Source of the DNA: Synechococcus sp. HK01-R | GTDB taxonomy: Bacteria > Cyanobacteriota > Cyanobacteriia > PCC-6307 > Cyanobiaceae | Assembly: GCF_014217855.1 (NCBI RefSeq) | Contig: NZ_CP059059.1 | Coordinates: 1,612,001 to 1,676,000, forward strand | DNA length: 64,000 bases | Reading direction: 5' to 3' | Shown here: positions 47,916-57,929 of the stretch, piece by piece | How the letters are laid out: the number at the start of each line of letters is the position of its first letter | How positions within the stretch are numbered: position 1 is the stretch's first letter | Notes under the pieces: generated by a model | Told to the model about the DNA's origin: nothing | The model's input: only the letters and a program-made list of their open reading frames with translations | Database searches by the model: none | Made by a program: the position numbers and the translations under genes

Positions 47916-48551
47916 TCAAGGCTTCACTGTGGCTTCACCAAGGAGGTGGAGTTGGCCTGCCTGGAGTCGGGCTTCCTTAATCCGGATGCCTGGGTCCATG
48001 GGCAGATGGACAGCCTCATCGGCATCCAGATGTTCAATGCGTAGGGTGCCGGCATCCGCCTGGAGTCGGAACTGACGACGAATCGAGTCGCCGGCATTGA
48101 TGACTGGTGCCTCCAGCAAAAGAATGTCGTTGTTCACAGTCAGGCTCCCCAGGGTGGGCAGTCCGAGGAGTTGTTCGGCCAGCCAGTCACCGAGCCATCG
48201 CCAGCGATCGCTGAGCAGGGCTCGGTTGAGATCCGTGCCCTGCAGGGTGACGCCACCGGTGAGTGAAAAGGCTTGCTGAAGCTGGAGGACCTGTTGCGGG
48301 AATCCAGGCCGCAGGTTGACCTTCAACGCTCCGCTACGCAGTTCAGCGTGCTGAATCGGCAGTCCCTGAAAACTCACCCGCCTGGCCTTCAGGTCAACCG
48401 CATCCAGCCGGCCGCGTAGGAGCTGCAAGGCTGATCCGTGCAGATTGAGCTTCAGCTCGCCGACCTCGTCACATTGACTGCGGATCCAGAGCCCCAGGCC
48501 ATTGGCCAGCAGCTGAAGGATCGGACCGGAGCTGGCACTGCTCTCACTCAT
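47916..48551 (-). CDS. DUF2993 (LmeA-like) family protein
   Basis: 211 aa from ATG 48551, which overlaps the hydrolase stop (ATGA). The pattern LKLNLHGSALQLLRGRLDAV, then RRVSFQGLPIQHAELR, then VTLQGTDLNRALLSDRWRW is typical of cyanobacterial DUF2993. Actinobacterial relatives act in lipoglycan export. No signal peptide visible. Third in the clpC-led operon. Confidence 0.75.
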   Translation of the reverse strand: MSESSASSGPILQLLANGLGLWIRSQCDEVGELKLNLHGSALQLLRGRLDAVDLKARRVSFQGLPIQHAELRSGALKVNLRPGFPQQVLQLQQAFSLTGGVTLQGTDLNRALLSDRWRWLGDWLAEQLLGLPTLGSLTVNNDILLLEAPVINAGDSIRRQFRLQADAGTLRIEHLDADEAVHLPMDPGIRIKEARLQAGQLHLLGEATVKP

Positions 48552-49417
48552 CGCTGGACCTCCATGGATCTCCATCGCTCGGCCACGAGTTCAGCTTGAT
48601 CGAGATGGGGCAGATGTCCACAAGCGTCAACCTCCTCAAGCCGTGAACCCAGCAGCGTCAGAGCAGCTCGTTTTTGTGGCGCTCTCAGGATCCGATCCTC
48701 GCGTCCCCAGAGCACGTGGAGGGGTTGCGGGGGAAGGGGCTCACCGCATCCCGCGAACCCTCCACTACGGGCAAAGGCTGCGAGGGTCTTGGCCCAGCCG
48801 GGCACCTGAAGGTGGAGGGAGGCGATTTGCACCTCCGGATCACCCACGCTGGTGTCGGGCTCTGCAAAAGCCTGCCGGCATAACCCTTTGCGGACACCGG
48901 GGCGCTCGAGAAACCACACCCCTAGTTGATCCAAGACCGGAGGAAGGGGCATCGGTCGGCCATCGAGACCTGCTGGGGCAAGCAACAGCAAGTTGTTGAT
49001 CCGCTGCGGATGACGACGGGCCAGTTCCAGGGCGACGGACCCACCCATGGAGGCGCCAATCACCCCAATCGGCTCGTTGGCTGGAAGTTGGTCCAGCAGA
49101 TGGCTCAGATGCTCCATGACGGCCTGGGGGCCGACGCTGGCTTCGGGATGGCGTGGGCAGAACCCGAAGCCATAGAGATCCGGGATCAGCAGAGTGTGAT
49201 CTCTGCTCAGCAACGGGGCCAGTCGACGGAACTCCAGGTGTGAGCTGTCAAAGCCATGCAGCATCAGCACCAGTGCTCCCTGGCCTTGACGCACCACTGG
49301 ATAGCGATCCGCTACTGGGCCATCAAGAGGCAGCCATTGCACCGATGCGATGAGCTCGCGGGCCTGAGGATCGAGCAGGGTGGGTGCGGCCTTCTCCAGC
49401 AGCTGCTGGTTGTTCAA
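48548..49417 (-). CDS. Alpha/beta hydrolase
   Basis: 289 aa. Alpha/beta-hydrolase fold with LVLMLHGFDSSHLEFR (oxyanion region), nucleophile elbow GVIGASMGGSVALELARRH (Ser about 125), PLHVLWGREDRILR (Asp) and ACGHLPHLDQAE (His). In cyanobacteria such proteins act as esterases or accessory enzymes; substrate unknown. It overlaps both neighbours by 4 bases. Confidence 0.85.
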   Translation of the reverse strand: MNNQQLLEKAAPTLLDPQARELIASVQWLPLDGPVADRYPVVRQGQGALVLMLHGFDSSHLEFRRLAPLLSRDHTLLIPDLYGFGFCPRHPEASVGPQAVMEHLSHLLDQLPANEPIGVIGASMGGSVALELARRHPQRINNLLLLAPAGLDGRPMPLPPVLDQLGVWFLERPGVRKGLCRQAFAEPDTSVGDPEVQIASLHLQVPGWAKTLAAFARSGGFAGCGEPLPPQPLHVLWGREDRILRAPQKRAALTLLGSRLEEVDACGHLPHLDQAELVAERWRSMEVQR

Positions 49418-50559
49418 GCCTTTTGCTCCTTCGGTTGTTTCTGGCCACTGGTGATCCCACTGTCGGTGCTGATCAGGGCTTCAAGCAGATCGGTTTCAGT
49501 GACTGCGAAGGGCAGGTGATGGAGATCCGATCCGGGGCGGCAGGCGAAGCGGCTGGCGCTCCGCAGCTCGTGAAGACCGGCCTTGGCCAGGCCGAGGTCC
49601 GTCAGGGTGACCGGTACCCCCATGGACTGGAGAATGGGGAAAAGCTGACGGCGAGCCTGGGCTGCTAACTGGCTACCTCCCAAGCGTTCTTCAAGGCGCA
49701 GCTGCACCAGAATCCCAAATCCCACCTTCTCGCCGTGAAGGGCGTCATGGCAGGCCGGCAGCTGGGTGAGTCCGTTATGGACGGCATGGGCAGCCACGGT
49801 TCGGCATTGAGCTCCACCCAAACCACCAATCACCCCTGCCGTCAGTCCGCAGGCTTCAGCCACCCTGACCCAGGCTTCACTCTGAGGATCGCTGAGAGCG
49901 GTTTCGGCATCGATCAGGAGCTGGTCGCGCAGCACTCGAGCCATTTGAACGGCCTGCTGAATCACGCCGTCGTTGCTGGCGCCGCTACTCACCGAAGCCT
50001 CGTACCACTTGGCGAGAGCATCGGCGATTCCGCTGGCCAGGGTGCGGGCTGGTGCTTGGCGCACCAGGTTGTGATCAAAGATCAAAAGATCCGGACAGTG
50101 CTTGAGGACGACGTCTCCTTCAAAGGCACCGCTGGGTGAGTAGAGGTTGGAGAGTGCAGTCCAACCGGCGCAGGTGGCAGCGCTTAGTGGCACGGTGATG
50201 CAGGTGAGGCCTAGGCGATCAGCCAGCAGTTTTCCGGCATCGAGCACCTTGCCGCCGCCGGCAGCGATCAAACCATCGCAGGCGTGATCACGCAGCTCCT
50301 GCTCGAGACGCTGCAGATCGCGTTCACAGCAATCGAATTCCAGGATGAGCTCGTGGGGGGAGAGCCCCGAGCGGTTCAGATCATCGTTGAGTTGCTCACG
50401 AAGCGAGCTCGTGGCGGAGCTTCGTCCAAGCAGGGCCGGTCGGTGACAGAGGGATGCAATGTGTGGAAGGGCCTGCAACCAGACCCCCTCACCCCTCATC
50501 ACCCTTGCTGGGGCGATCGCATGGCTGGCGTAAGCCGCCGATGCAGCGGGTTCAACCAT
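49414..50559 (-). CDS. Iron-containing alcohol/glycerol dehydrogenase-like protein
   Basis: 381 aa. GldA-like: GLIAAGGGKVLDAGKLLADR (NAD site), TVPLSAATCAGWTALSN, ASGIADALAKWYEA and metal ligands in HAVHNGLTQLPACHDALHGEKVGFG. Substrate uncertain; relatives act on glycerol or sugar-alcohol phosphates. It begins 8 bases after the clpC stop and overlaps the hydrolase. Confidence 0.82.
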   Translation of the reverse strand: MVEPAASAAYASHAIAPARVMRGEGVWLQALPHIASLCHRPALLGRSSATSSLREQLNDDLNRSGLSPHELILEFDCCERDLQRLEQELRDHACDGLIAAGGGKVLDAGKLLADRLGLTCITVPLSAATCAGWTALSNLYSPSGAFEGDVVLKHCPDLLIFDHNLVRQAPARTLASGIADALAKWYEASVSSGASNDGVIQQAVQMARVLRDQLLIDAETALSDPQSEAWVRVAEACGLTAGVIGGLGGAQCRTVAAHAVHNGLTQLPACHDALHGEKVGFGILVQLRLEERLGGSQLAAQARRQLFPILQSMGVPVTLTDLGLAKAGLHELRSASRFACRPGSDLHHLPFAVTETDLLEALISTDSGITSGQKQPKEQKA

Positions 50560-50567
50560 GTCCGTTG

Positions 50568-53150
50568 TCAGAGTCCAGCGCTGGCGAGCTCAGGAGTGAC
50601 TGGGGCACTGCTGTTGCCGTGCCTCACCACCACCTGTTTCTTCTCGTCCACATCCACCTCGACGGCATCACCATCCTTGATCCGACCTGAGAGCACCTCT
50701 TCGGCAAGGCTGTCTTCGAGCAGTCGCATCACGGCACGACGCAGGGGACGAGCTCCATAGGCGGGGTTGTAACCCTCTTCCACGAGACGTTCCTTGAAGG
50801 CGTCGGAGACTGTGAGGGTGATGCCTTTCTCGCCGATGCGTGAGAAGACCTCTCGCAGCATGATCTCGGCGATCTCCTTCACCTCATCGCGGTTGAGCTG
50901 ACGGAACACAATGATTTCGTCGAGGCGGTTGAGAAATTCAGGACGGAAATACTGCTTCAGCTCTTCGTTGACGAGGGAGCGGATGCGGTTGTACTGGTTC
51001 TCTTCGGCGTTCTCTCCTGAGAATTCAAAGCCCAGGCCACCGCCGCCCTTCTCGATCACCTTCGAACCGATGTTCGAGGTCATGATCACCAGGGTGTTCT
51101 TGAAGTCGACGGTGCGTCCTTTGGAGTCGGTCAGTCGGCCGTCTTCAAGAAGCTGCAGCAGCAGGTTGAACACATCGGGGTGCGCTTTCTCGATTTCGTC
51201 AAAGAGAACGACGGTGTAGGGACGGCGACGCACGGCCTCCGTGAGTTGTCCACCCTCGTTGAAGCCCACGTAGCCCGGGGGAGAACCGATCAGCTTGCTG
51301 ACCGTGTGCCGCTCCATGAATTCGGACATGTCGAGCCGGATCATGGCTTCTTCGCTGCCGAAGAAGTAGGTGGCCAGAGCTTTGGTCAGCTCGGTTTTAC
51401 CCACCCCTGTCGGGCCGGAGAAGATGAAGCTTGCAATGGGGCGATTGGGGTTTTTGAGACCAACGCGAGCCCGTCGGATCGCTTTGGATACGGCCTTGAC
51501 GGCTTCGTCTTGACCGATCAAGCGCTGGTGGAGGGTGTCCTCCATGTTCAACAGTTTCACCGATTCGCTCTCGGTGAGTTTCTGCACCGGAACGCCTGTC
51601 CAAGAAGCAACGATCTGGGCGATGTCCTCCTCGTTCACCACCGGGGTGGTCAGTTCACCACCTTCAGATTTTGTCTCGCTGGTAACGTCTCCCGATGCAC
51701 CCTCGGCTGTTTGGACTTCAGCGTCAGGCGAGTCGTTGCTGTCGGTGTTGCTGTCGGAGCGGCTGCTCTGAAGCAGGGTGCGGATCTGTTCGCGCAGCTC
51801 CACTTCCTTGTCGCGCAGCTCACCGGCGCGCGTGAAATCTTGATCGCGAACAGCTTCTTCCTTGTCTTTCTGAACCTGGCGTAGCTCCTTGTCCACCTCC
51901 TTGGCAGCGGGTGGCAGCTTGGAATTGAGGAGGCGCACACGGCTGCCGGCCTCGTCGATCAGATCGATGGCCTTGTCAGGAAGGAAGCGATCCGAGATGT
52001 AGCGGTCGCCGAGGGTTGCGGCCGCTTCAAGGGCTTCATCCGTGATCTTGAGGCGGTGGTGTTGCTCGTAGCGCTCTCGCAGACCGCGCAGGATTTCGAT
52101 CGTGTCGGCAATCGACGGCTCACCCACCGTGACGGGCTGGAAGCGCCGTTCAAGCGCAGCATCCCGTTCGATGTGCTTTCGGTACTCGTCGAGGGTTGTG
52201 GCACCGATGCATTGCAGCTCACCCCGTGCCAGTGCCGGCTTGAGGATGTTGGCAGCGTCGATCGCGCCCTCGGCTGCACCTGCACCAATCAAGGTGTGCA
52301 CCTCGTCGATCACCAGGATCACGTTCCCGGCCGCCTTGATCTCCTCCATGATTTTTTTCAGCCGTTCCTCGAACTCACCGCGATATTTGGTGCCGGCGAC
52401 GAGCAGACCAATATCGAGGGTCAGAACACGCTTGTCTTCGAGGATGTCAGGGATGTCACCCTGATGAATGCGTTGGGCGAGACCTTCGGCAATCGCGGTT
52501 TTGCCCACACCCGGTTCACCAATGAGCACCGGATTGTTTTTGGTGCGCCGGCCGAGGATCTGGATCACCCGTTCGATTTCGTTCTGACGACCGACGACGG
52601 GATCCAGCTTGGCTTCACTGGCGAGCTGGGTGAGGTTGCTACCGAATTCATCGAGGGTCGGTGTCTTGGTTGACCCCTTGCTGCCCCCACTTCCGCTGCC
52701 GGCCCCCACTTCAGCGGTCTCGCCGAGCATGCGGATCACCTGGGTGCGGACCTTGGCCAGATCAACACCAAGGTTTTCGAGCACGCGCGCAGCGACACCT
52801 TCACCTTCTCGGATCAGGCCGAGCAGGAGGTGTTCGGTGCCGATGTAGTTATGCCCCAGTTGTCTGGCTTCCTCGAGCGAAAGCTCCAGGACTCGCTTGG
52901 CTCGGGGGGTGAAGGGAATCTCGACGGCAACGAAGCCGGAGCCTCGTCCGATGATTTTTTCGACTTCAACCCGGGCGTCCTTGAGGTTGACGCCCATCGA
53001 TTTCAAAACCTTGGCGGCCACGCCTGTTCCCTCGCCGATCAGGCCGAGAAGAATTTGCTCAGTGCCCACGAAGTTGTGACCCAGGCGGCGAGCCTCTTCC
53101 TGGGCCAGCATGATCACCTTGATGGCCTTCTCGGTAAACCGCTCAAACAT
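50568..53150 (-). CDS. clpC: AAA+ chaperone ClpC
   Basis: 860 aa from ATG 53150 ([20 protein letters not shown]); the longer frame to 53225 is unlikely. Double Clp-N repeat ([26 protein letters not shown]), AAA1 with [15 protein letters not shown], a UVR/coiled-coil segment, AAA2 with [16 protein letters not shown], and C-terminal ClpB_D2. A Ser/Asp/Thr/Glu-rich insertion (51650-51773) lies between the coiled coil and AAA2. Unfolds substrates for ClpP. First gene of a four-gene minus-strand operon. Confidence 0.96.
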   Translation of the reverse strand: MFERFTEKAIKVIMLAQEEARRLGHNFVGTEQILLGLIGEGTGVAAKVLKSMGVNLKDARVEVEKIIGRGSGFVAVEIPFTPRAKRVLELSLEEARQLGHNYIGTEHLLLGLIREGEGVAARVLENLGVDLAKVRTQVIRMLGETAEVGAGSGSGGSKGSTKTPTLDEFGSNLTQLASEAKLDPVVGRQNEIERVIQILGRRTKNNPVLIGEPGVGKTAIAEGLAQRIHQGDIPDILEDKRVLTLDIGLLVAGTKYRGEFEERLKKIMEEIKAAGNVILVIDEVHTLIGAGAAEGAIDAANILKPALARGELQCIGATTLDEYRKHIERDAALERRFQPVTVGEPSIADTIEILRGLRERYEQHHRLKITDEALEAAATLGDRYISDRFLPDKAIDLIDEAGSRVRLLNSKLPPAAKEVDKELRQVQKDKEEAVRDQDFTRAGELRDKEVELREQIRTLLQSSRSDSNTDSNDSPDAEVQTAEGASGDVTSETKSEGGELTTPVVNEEDIAQIVASWTGVPVQKLTESESVKLLNMEDTLHQRLIGQDEAVKAVSKAIRRARVGLKNPNRPIASFIFSGPTGVGKTELTKALATYFFGSEEAMIRLDMSEFMERHTVSKLIGSPPGYVGFNEGGQLTEAVRRRPYTVVLFDEIEKAHPDVFNLLLQLLEDGRLTDSKGRTVDFKNTLVIMTSNIGSKVIEKGGGGLGFEFSGENAEENQYNRIRSLVNEELKQYFRPEFLNRLDEIIVFRQLNRDEVKEIAEIMLREVFSRIGEKGITLTVSDAFKERLVEEGYNPAYGARPLRRAVMRLLEDSLAEEVLSGRIKDGDAVEVDVDEKKQVVVRHGNSSAPVTPELASAGL

Positions 53151-53359
53151 CGTCCAGGCCGGATGCAGATACAACCAACTTATCAGGGCCGGAGCATTGC
53201 TGTGAGCGGATTGCCGTACCGGCAACTTCCCAGCGCCAGTGGGGGGTCAGCCTGAATGAAGTTGTCAACCAAATCCGTAAGTTTGCGATCGTTTTTGAAG
53301 CAAATGCCCGTGATCTCACTCCGATACTTCTGCCTGCACCCCTGAATTGCCAGGCACGG
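53151..53359. promoter_or_regulatory. 209-base gap upstream of clpC
   Basis: Holds the clpC promoter region and the end of rimI. The TTGCCG TAC CGGCAA dyad (53211-53225) is the only clear structure. No CIRCE-type heat-shock element seen. Confidence 0.4.
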
Positions 53360-53836
53360 TCAAGTCAATTTTCGCCACTGAATCAGAGCATCACGTCCGT
53401 CGCTGTAGTAATTGCGACGGCAGCCGGCAGTCTCGAAGCCGCAGTTGGAATACAGGGCCAGTGCCGCAGCATTGCAACTGGAGACCTCCAGGGTGGCGTG
53501 ACGTGCGCCGCCAGCGGCGGCGCGCTGCAGTAGCGCTTCAAGGAGCACCCGGCCGAAACCGCAACGCCGTCGCTCTGGAGCGACGGCCACTGCCGTGATG
53601 TGCAACTCATCCACCACCATCCAGCCACAGGCGAGGGCCACCAAGCGCGGTCGGTCAAAAGGAGGTCCGTCAAAAAGAGGTCCGTCAAAAAGACCGAGGC
53701 AGATCCGTTGCGCTTCTGAGAGCTCGTGGGTCCATTGCTGCAGGGTCCAGAGTCCGCCCAGGGCAGCTTCGTCTAAATCTCGACAAGCTTTGGCATGCCT
53801 CGCGCCGAGGGTGGTCACGGTCGTTTGGCTCTGCAT
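53360..53836 (-). CDS. rimI: Ribosomal protein alanine N-acetyltransferase
   Basis: 158 aa GNAT. Conserved ELHITAVAVAPERRRCGFGRVLLEALL (acetyl-CoA loop in RRRCGFGR), then ATLEVSSCNAAALALYSNCGF. It acetylates the N-terminus of a ribosomal protein (S18 in E. coli). An in-frame insertion LFDGPLFDGPPFDRP is encoded by three 15-bp tandem repeats (53649-53693). ATG start at 53836; divergent from lysA. Confidence 0.88.
   Translation of the reverse strand: MQSQTTVTTLGARHAKACRDLDEAALGGLWTLQQWTHELSEAQRICLGLFDGPLFDGPPFDRPRLVALACGWMVVDELHITAVAVAPERRRCGFGRVLLEALLQRAAAGGARHATLEVSSCNAAALALYSNCGFETAGCRRNYYSDGRDALIQWRKLT
53649..53693. repeat. Three 15-bp tandem repeats inside rimI
   Basis: GGTCGGTCAAAAGGA followed by two exact copies of GGTCCGTCAAAAAGA. 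In frame on the minus strand they add about five residues per unit (LFDGP / LFDGP / PFDRP) near residue 50 of RimI. A likely slippage product. Confidence 0.9.
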
Positions 53837-53901
53837 CGTGACGTCAGCACCGGGCGCCCCGCTTCCTACATTGCCCGCTTCAGGCGCTGCTGACCTGCTT
53901 T

Positions 53902-55257
53902 ATGCCATACCCCTTCGAGTCGGGCTGTGATCCCCAGAGTCCCAACCGGAACCTCGCGCCTGTCAGTGCGGGCCTTGATCAGCAGGGTCGCCTTGAGGTC
54001 GGTGGCTGCCGGCTCAGCGACCTGGCAGAGCGTTATGGCACTCCTTTATATGTTTTGGATGAAGCCACAGTGCGTGCCGCTTGTCGGGCCTATCGAGAGG
54101 CCCTGAGCGAGCACTATCCAGGTGACTCCCTCGCTGTTTACGCCTCGAAGGCCAACAGTTCCCTTGCGATGACGGCTCTGGTGGCCTCAGAGGGCCTTGG
54201 GCTTGATGCGGTCTCAGCCGGTGAGCTGCTGACTGCCCTGCAGGGTGGGATGCCCGCGGAGCGCATCGTTCTGCATGGCAACAACAAATCCGATGAGGAG
54301 CTGCTGTTGGCCTACCGCAGCGGTGTCACCATCGTGGCCGACAACCAGCATGACCTTGACCGCTTGGCTGAGCTGGTCCCCTCCGGCGGAGAACCGGCGC
54401 GGCTGATGCTTCGGTTTACGCCAGGCATTGAATGCCACACCCACGAATACATCCGCACGGGCCACCTCGACAGCAAATTCGGTTTTGATCCCGATCAACT
54501 CGAGCCGGTGCTTCAAGGCCTTCGTCACTCTTCATGGGCTCGGGTCACCGGACTGCATGCCCACATCGGATCGCAGATCTTTGAGCTCAATCCCCATCGC
54601 GACCTGGCGTCCGTCATGGCGGATGCCCTCAAGCTGGCACGAGATTTAGGCCATCCGGTGGAGGACCTCAACGTCGGAGGTGGCCTCGGGATCCGTTACG
54701 TCGCCTCCGATGATCCCCCGTCGATCGCCGCCTGGGTTGAAGTGGTGGCGACGGCCGTTACCGCCGCATGTCACGACCGAGGGCTTGCCCTTCCGCGTCT
54801 TCTTTGTGAACCCGGTCGATCGCTGGTGGCATCCGCAGGGGTGACGCTCTATCGCCTGGGTTCCCGCAAGGAGGTGCCTGGTCTGCGGACCTACCTCTCG
54901 GTGGACGGAGGCATGAGCGACAACCCGAGGCCGATCACTTACCAGTCGCTTTACACGGCCTGTCTGGCGGACAAGCCTCTGGCAGCTGGGGAGGAAACGG
55001 TCACCCTGGCGGGCAAGCACTGCGAGTCGGGTGATGTTCTGCTCAAAGACCTGTCGCTTCCCCTGAGCGTCAGTGGTGATGTTCTCGTTGTCCTGGCCAC
55101 CGGGGCCTACAACGCGTCGATGAGTTCCAACTACAACCGCATTCCCAGACCAGCAGCCGTGCTGGTTCATGACGGTGATGCCGACTTGATTCAGCGACGG
55201 GAGCGGCCTGAGGATCTGCTCCGCTACGACGATTTACCCGCTCGACTGGCCCGGTAG
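53902..55257 (+). CDS. lysA: Diaminopimelate decarboxylase
   Basis: 451 aa. Decarboxylates meso-diaminopimelate to lysine, competing for a peptidoglycan precursor. YGTPLYVLDEATVRAAC (early), AVYASKANSSLAMT with the PLP-lysine (about 83), HGNNKSDEEL, HAHIGSQIFE, VGGGLGIRY, CEPGRSLV and the late CESGDVL and GAYNASMSSNYN motifs are intact. The ATG at 53902 is used; the first ~35 residues are extra. Start of a plus-strand run with cdaA, uppS, bioB, trhO and a GST-DUF952 gene. Confidence 0.97.
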   Translation: MPYPFESGCDPQSPNRNLAPVSAGLDQQGRLEVGGCRLSDLAERYGTPLYVLDEATVRAACRAYREALSEHYPGDSLAVYASKANSSLAMTALVASEGLGLDAVSAGELLTALQGGMPAERIVLHGNNKSDEELLLAYRSGVTIVADNQHDLDRLAELVPSGGEPARLMLRFTPGIECHTHEYIRTGHLDSKFGFDPDQLEPVLQGLRHSSWARVTGLHAHIGSQIFELNPHRDLASVMADALKLARDLGHPVEDLNVGGGLGIRYVASDDPPSIAAWVEVVATAVTAACHDRGLALPRLLCEPGRSLVASAGVTLYRLGSRKEVPGLRTYLSVDGGMSDNPRPITYQSLYTACLADKPLAAGEETVTLAGKHCESGDVLLKDLSLPLSVSGDVLVVLATGAYNASMSSNYNRIPRPAAVLVHDGDADLIQRRERPEDLLRYDDLPARLAR

Positions 55258-55282
55258 GCTGAGGTCTGATCGGGAGGCTGAT

Positions 55283-56134
55283 GTGAACGTGTCGGGGGTG
55301 TTTCATCCACGCCTTCTTCTCGACGTTCTCTTCGCCTCATCCATCGGTTTTCTGCTCTTTTCCAGGGTCAATGAGCAGCGAACGCTTTGGTTGCTGAGGG
55401 GCTATCTCTTCCTGGTGGCTCTGGCCTGGTTTGTCCAGCGTTTCGCCAACCTTCCCCTCACGTCCAAGCTGGTCGACGCCCTTGTTCTGGCCTGTTCACT
55501 CTCGCTCGCCATCCTCTGGCAGGGCGAACTCAGGCGCTTGATGGAGCTTCTCGGTACGGGTCGCCTGGCCGTCCTGGTCGGTAATCCCCAGGCCAAGCAG
55601 CGAGCCACTGCCAGCACGGTGGCTCAGCTCACCGATGCCTCTGGACGGCTGTCCCAGAGCCGTCGAGGTGCCCTGATCGTGGTGGACCTTGGCAGTGATC
55701 TGAGGCCGGAGGATTTTCTCAATCCTGGTGTGCCGATCGATGCACAACTCAGTAGCGAGCTGTTGCTCAATCTGTTCGCTTCGGATACGCCATTGCACGA
55801 TGGTGCCGTGCTGGTGAAGGGCAGCCGCATCCTCTCGGCCGGAGTGATCCTCCCCCTCTCCCGCCAGGGGATCAGCCGCTATGGAACACGCCACCTGGCT
55901 GCCCTGGGGATCACGGAACGCTTTGACCGCTGCATCTGTGTCGTTGTTTCCGAGGAGACCGGCACCCTGTCCCTGGCCAATCAGGGACGTCTGGAGCGTC
56001 CGATCACCAGCAGCCGCCTCCAGGACCTCTTAATCGAATTGATGGGGGTGCCATCGGGGTCATCATCAGCCAAGTCGGCGAGCCTTGGCTCAGGGCGTAG
56101 CGTGTCGGTCGGCACTCAGGATCCGCTTTCGTGA
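55283..56134 (+). CDS. cdaA: Diadenylate cyclase (CdaA type)
   Basis: 283 aa from GTG 55283. Three N-terminal TM helices (about 11-27, 36-53, 62-80), then the DAC domain with [12 protein letters not shown] (DGA motif, 173-175) and [13 protein letters not shown]. The usual RHR motif here reads RHL (Leu205). It makes c-di-AMP from two ATP. 25 bases after lysA; it overlaps uppS by 4 bases (GTGA). A PgpH-like phosphodiesterase is at 12.7 kb. Whether the RHL reading weakens activity is unknown. Confidence 0.92.
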   Translation: MNVSGVFHPRLLLDVLFASSIGFLLFSRVNEQRTLWLLRGYLFLVALAWFVQRFANLPLTSKLVDALVLACSLSLAILWQGELRRLMELLGTGRLAVLVGNPQAKQRATASTVAQLTDASGRLSQSRRGALIVVDLGSDLRPEDFLNPGVPIDAQLSSELLLNLFASDTPLHDGAVLVKGSRILSAGVILPLSRQGISRYGTRHLAALGITERFDRCICVVVSEETGTLSLANQGRLERPITSSRLQDLLIELMGVPSGSSSAKSASLGSGRSVSVGTQDPLS

Positions 56135-56931
56135 GCCAACGCTTGGCCGCCAGCTCTGACGATTCGAAGCTCAGGACTCTTCCTGCTGACCTCGATCCTG
56201 CGCGTCTGCCCGCCCATATTGCCGTGATCATGGATGGCAACGGCCGTTGGGCACAGGCCCGAGGTCTGCCGCGCGTGATGGGCCACCGCGCCGGTGTCGA
56301 GGCCCTCAAAACCACCTTGCGCCTCTGCAGCGATTGGGGCGTCAGGGCGTTGACCGCCTACGCCTTCTCCACTGAGAACTGGTCGAGGCCAGGGGATGAG
56401 GTGAATTTTCTGATGGCCTTGTTTGAGCGGGTGCTCCAGAGAGAGCTTCAGGCCCTCGAGGCCGAGCAAGTGAGGATTCGTTTTCTTGGCGATCTTCAGG
56501 CACTTCCCGATCGGCTGCAGGCTCTCATTGAGGAGGCCACGTCCCGCACCGCGGAGAACAGTGGCATTCACTTCAATGTCTGCACCAACTACGGAGGACG
56601 CCGGGAGCTGGTTCAGGCTGCCCGCAAGTTGGCTGCCCAGGCGCTACGCGGTGAGATCAGTCCGGATGAGATCGACGAAAACCGCTTGGCTTCGGAACTG
56701 TTCACCGCTGGGGAGCAGGATCCCGATTTGCTGATTCGCACCAGTGGTGAACGGCGCATCAGCAACTTTCTGCTTTGGCAGCTGGCCTATGCCGAAATTC
56801 ACGTGACCGATGTGTTCTGGCCTGATTTCGACCAGCTGGCCCTGTTGGAAGCCCTTCGTGATTTTCAGAGCCGAAGCCGTCGTTTCGGAGGACTGGATGG
56901 CCTGACGGATCCCGGCGCTCTGGGATCCTGA
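56131..56931 (+). CDS. uppS: Isoprenyl transferase (undecaprenyl diphosphate synthase type)
   Basis: 266 aa from GTG 56131. Cis-prenyltransferase with [20 protein letters not shown] (catalytic Asp about 32), [21 protein letters not shown] and the late [20 protein letters not shown]. Supplies the lipid carrier for peptidoglycan and glycans. Translationally coupled to cdaA; bioB follows 14 bases downstream. Confidence 0.96.
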   Translation: MSQRLAASSDDSKLRTLPADLDPARLPAHIAVIMDGNGRWAQARGLPRVMGHRAGVEALKTTLRLCSDWGVRALTAYAFSTENWSRPGDEVNFLMALFERVLQRELQALEAEQVRIRFLGDLQALPDRLQALIEEATSRTAENSGIHFNVCTNYGGRRELVQAARKLAAQALRGEISPDEIDENRLASELFTAGEQDPDLLIRTSGERRISNFLLWQLAYAEIHVTDVFWPDFDQLALLEALRDFQSRSRRFGGLDGLTDPGALGS

Positions 56932-56945
56932 ACATCAGATCAGAG

Positions 56946-57929
56946 ATGGCGTTGATGAATGAGCCCACAACCCCTCGCCATGACTGGAGCGTCGAGGAGA
57001 TTCAGGCACTTCTGGATCAGCCACTGATGGATCTGCTCTGGCAGGCCCAGGCTGTCCACCGCTCCGCCAATCCTGGCTATCAGGTCCAGCTGGCTTCCCT
57101 TCTGAGTGTGAAAACCGGGGGCTGCGAGGAGGACTGTGCCTACTGTCCTCAGTCCATGCATCACAGCAGTGATGTCACGGGCCAGCCTGAGCTGGATGTG
57201 GAGCCTGTGCTGGAGAGGGCGCGTGCTGCCAAGGCGGCAGGGGCCGATCGCTTTTGTATGGGCTGGGCCTGGCGGGAAATCCGCGAGGGTGCCCCCTTCG
57301 AAGCGATGCTTTCGATGGTGCGCGGCGTGCGTGAACTGGGCCTTGAAGCCTGCGTCACCGCCGGCATGCTCACAGATCATCAGGCTGAACGCCTCGCCGA
57401 GGCGGGGTTGACGGCCTACAACCACAACTTGGACACCAGTCCCGAGCATTACGACCAGATCATCACCACGCGCAGCTACCAGGAACGGCTTGAGACCCTC
57501 CAGCGGGTGCGCAAGGCTGGGGTGACCCTGTGCTGTGGAGGCATCATCGGCATGGGTGAAAGCCAGCGCGATCGCGCCTCCATGCTTCAGGTGCTGGCTG
57601 GGATGAATCCACATCCCGAGAGTGTTCCGATCAACGCGCTGGTGGCGGTGGAAGGCACGCCGCTAGAAGAGCGGGAACCGGTCGATCCGCTTGAGCTTGT
57701 GCGGATGGTGGCGACAGCACGCATCCTGATGCCCCAGAGCCGTATCCGCCTCAGTGCTGGACGGGAGCAGATGAACCGTGAAGCTCAGATTCTTTGTCTC
57801 CTGGCAGGGGCTGATTCGATCTTCTATGGCGAGACTCTGCTCACCACCTCCAATCCTCAGGTGGAGGCCGACCGTTCATTGCTGGCCGCGGCTGGAGTCC
57901 AGGTCCGCTGGCAGGAGCTGGCGGCCTGA
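56946..57929 (+). CDS. bioB: Biotin synthase
   Basis: 327 aa radical-SAM enzyme inserting sulfur into dethiobiotin. Radical-SAM cluster ligands in [13 protein letters not shown] (CxxxCxxC), [28 protein letters not shown] and [12 protein letters not shown] start; the stop overlaps the trhO ATG by one base (TGATG). Confidence 0.97.
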   Translation: MALMNEPTTPRHDWSVEEIQALLDQPLMDLLWQAQAVHRSANPGYQVQLASLLSVKTGGCEEDCAYCPQSMHHSSDVTGQPELDVEPVLERARAAKAAGADRFCMGWAWREIREGAPFEAMLSMVRGVRELGLEACVTAGMLTDHQAERLAEAGLTAYNHNLDTSPEHYDQIITTRSYQERLETLQRVRKAGVTLCCGGIIGMGESQRDRASMLQVLAGMNPHPESVPINALVAVEGTPLEEREPVDPLELVRMVATARILMPQSRIRLSAGREQMNREAQILCLLAGADSIFYGETLLTTSNPQVEADRSLLAAAGVQVRWQELAA

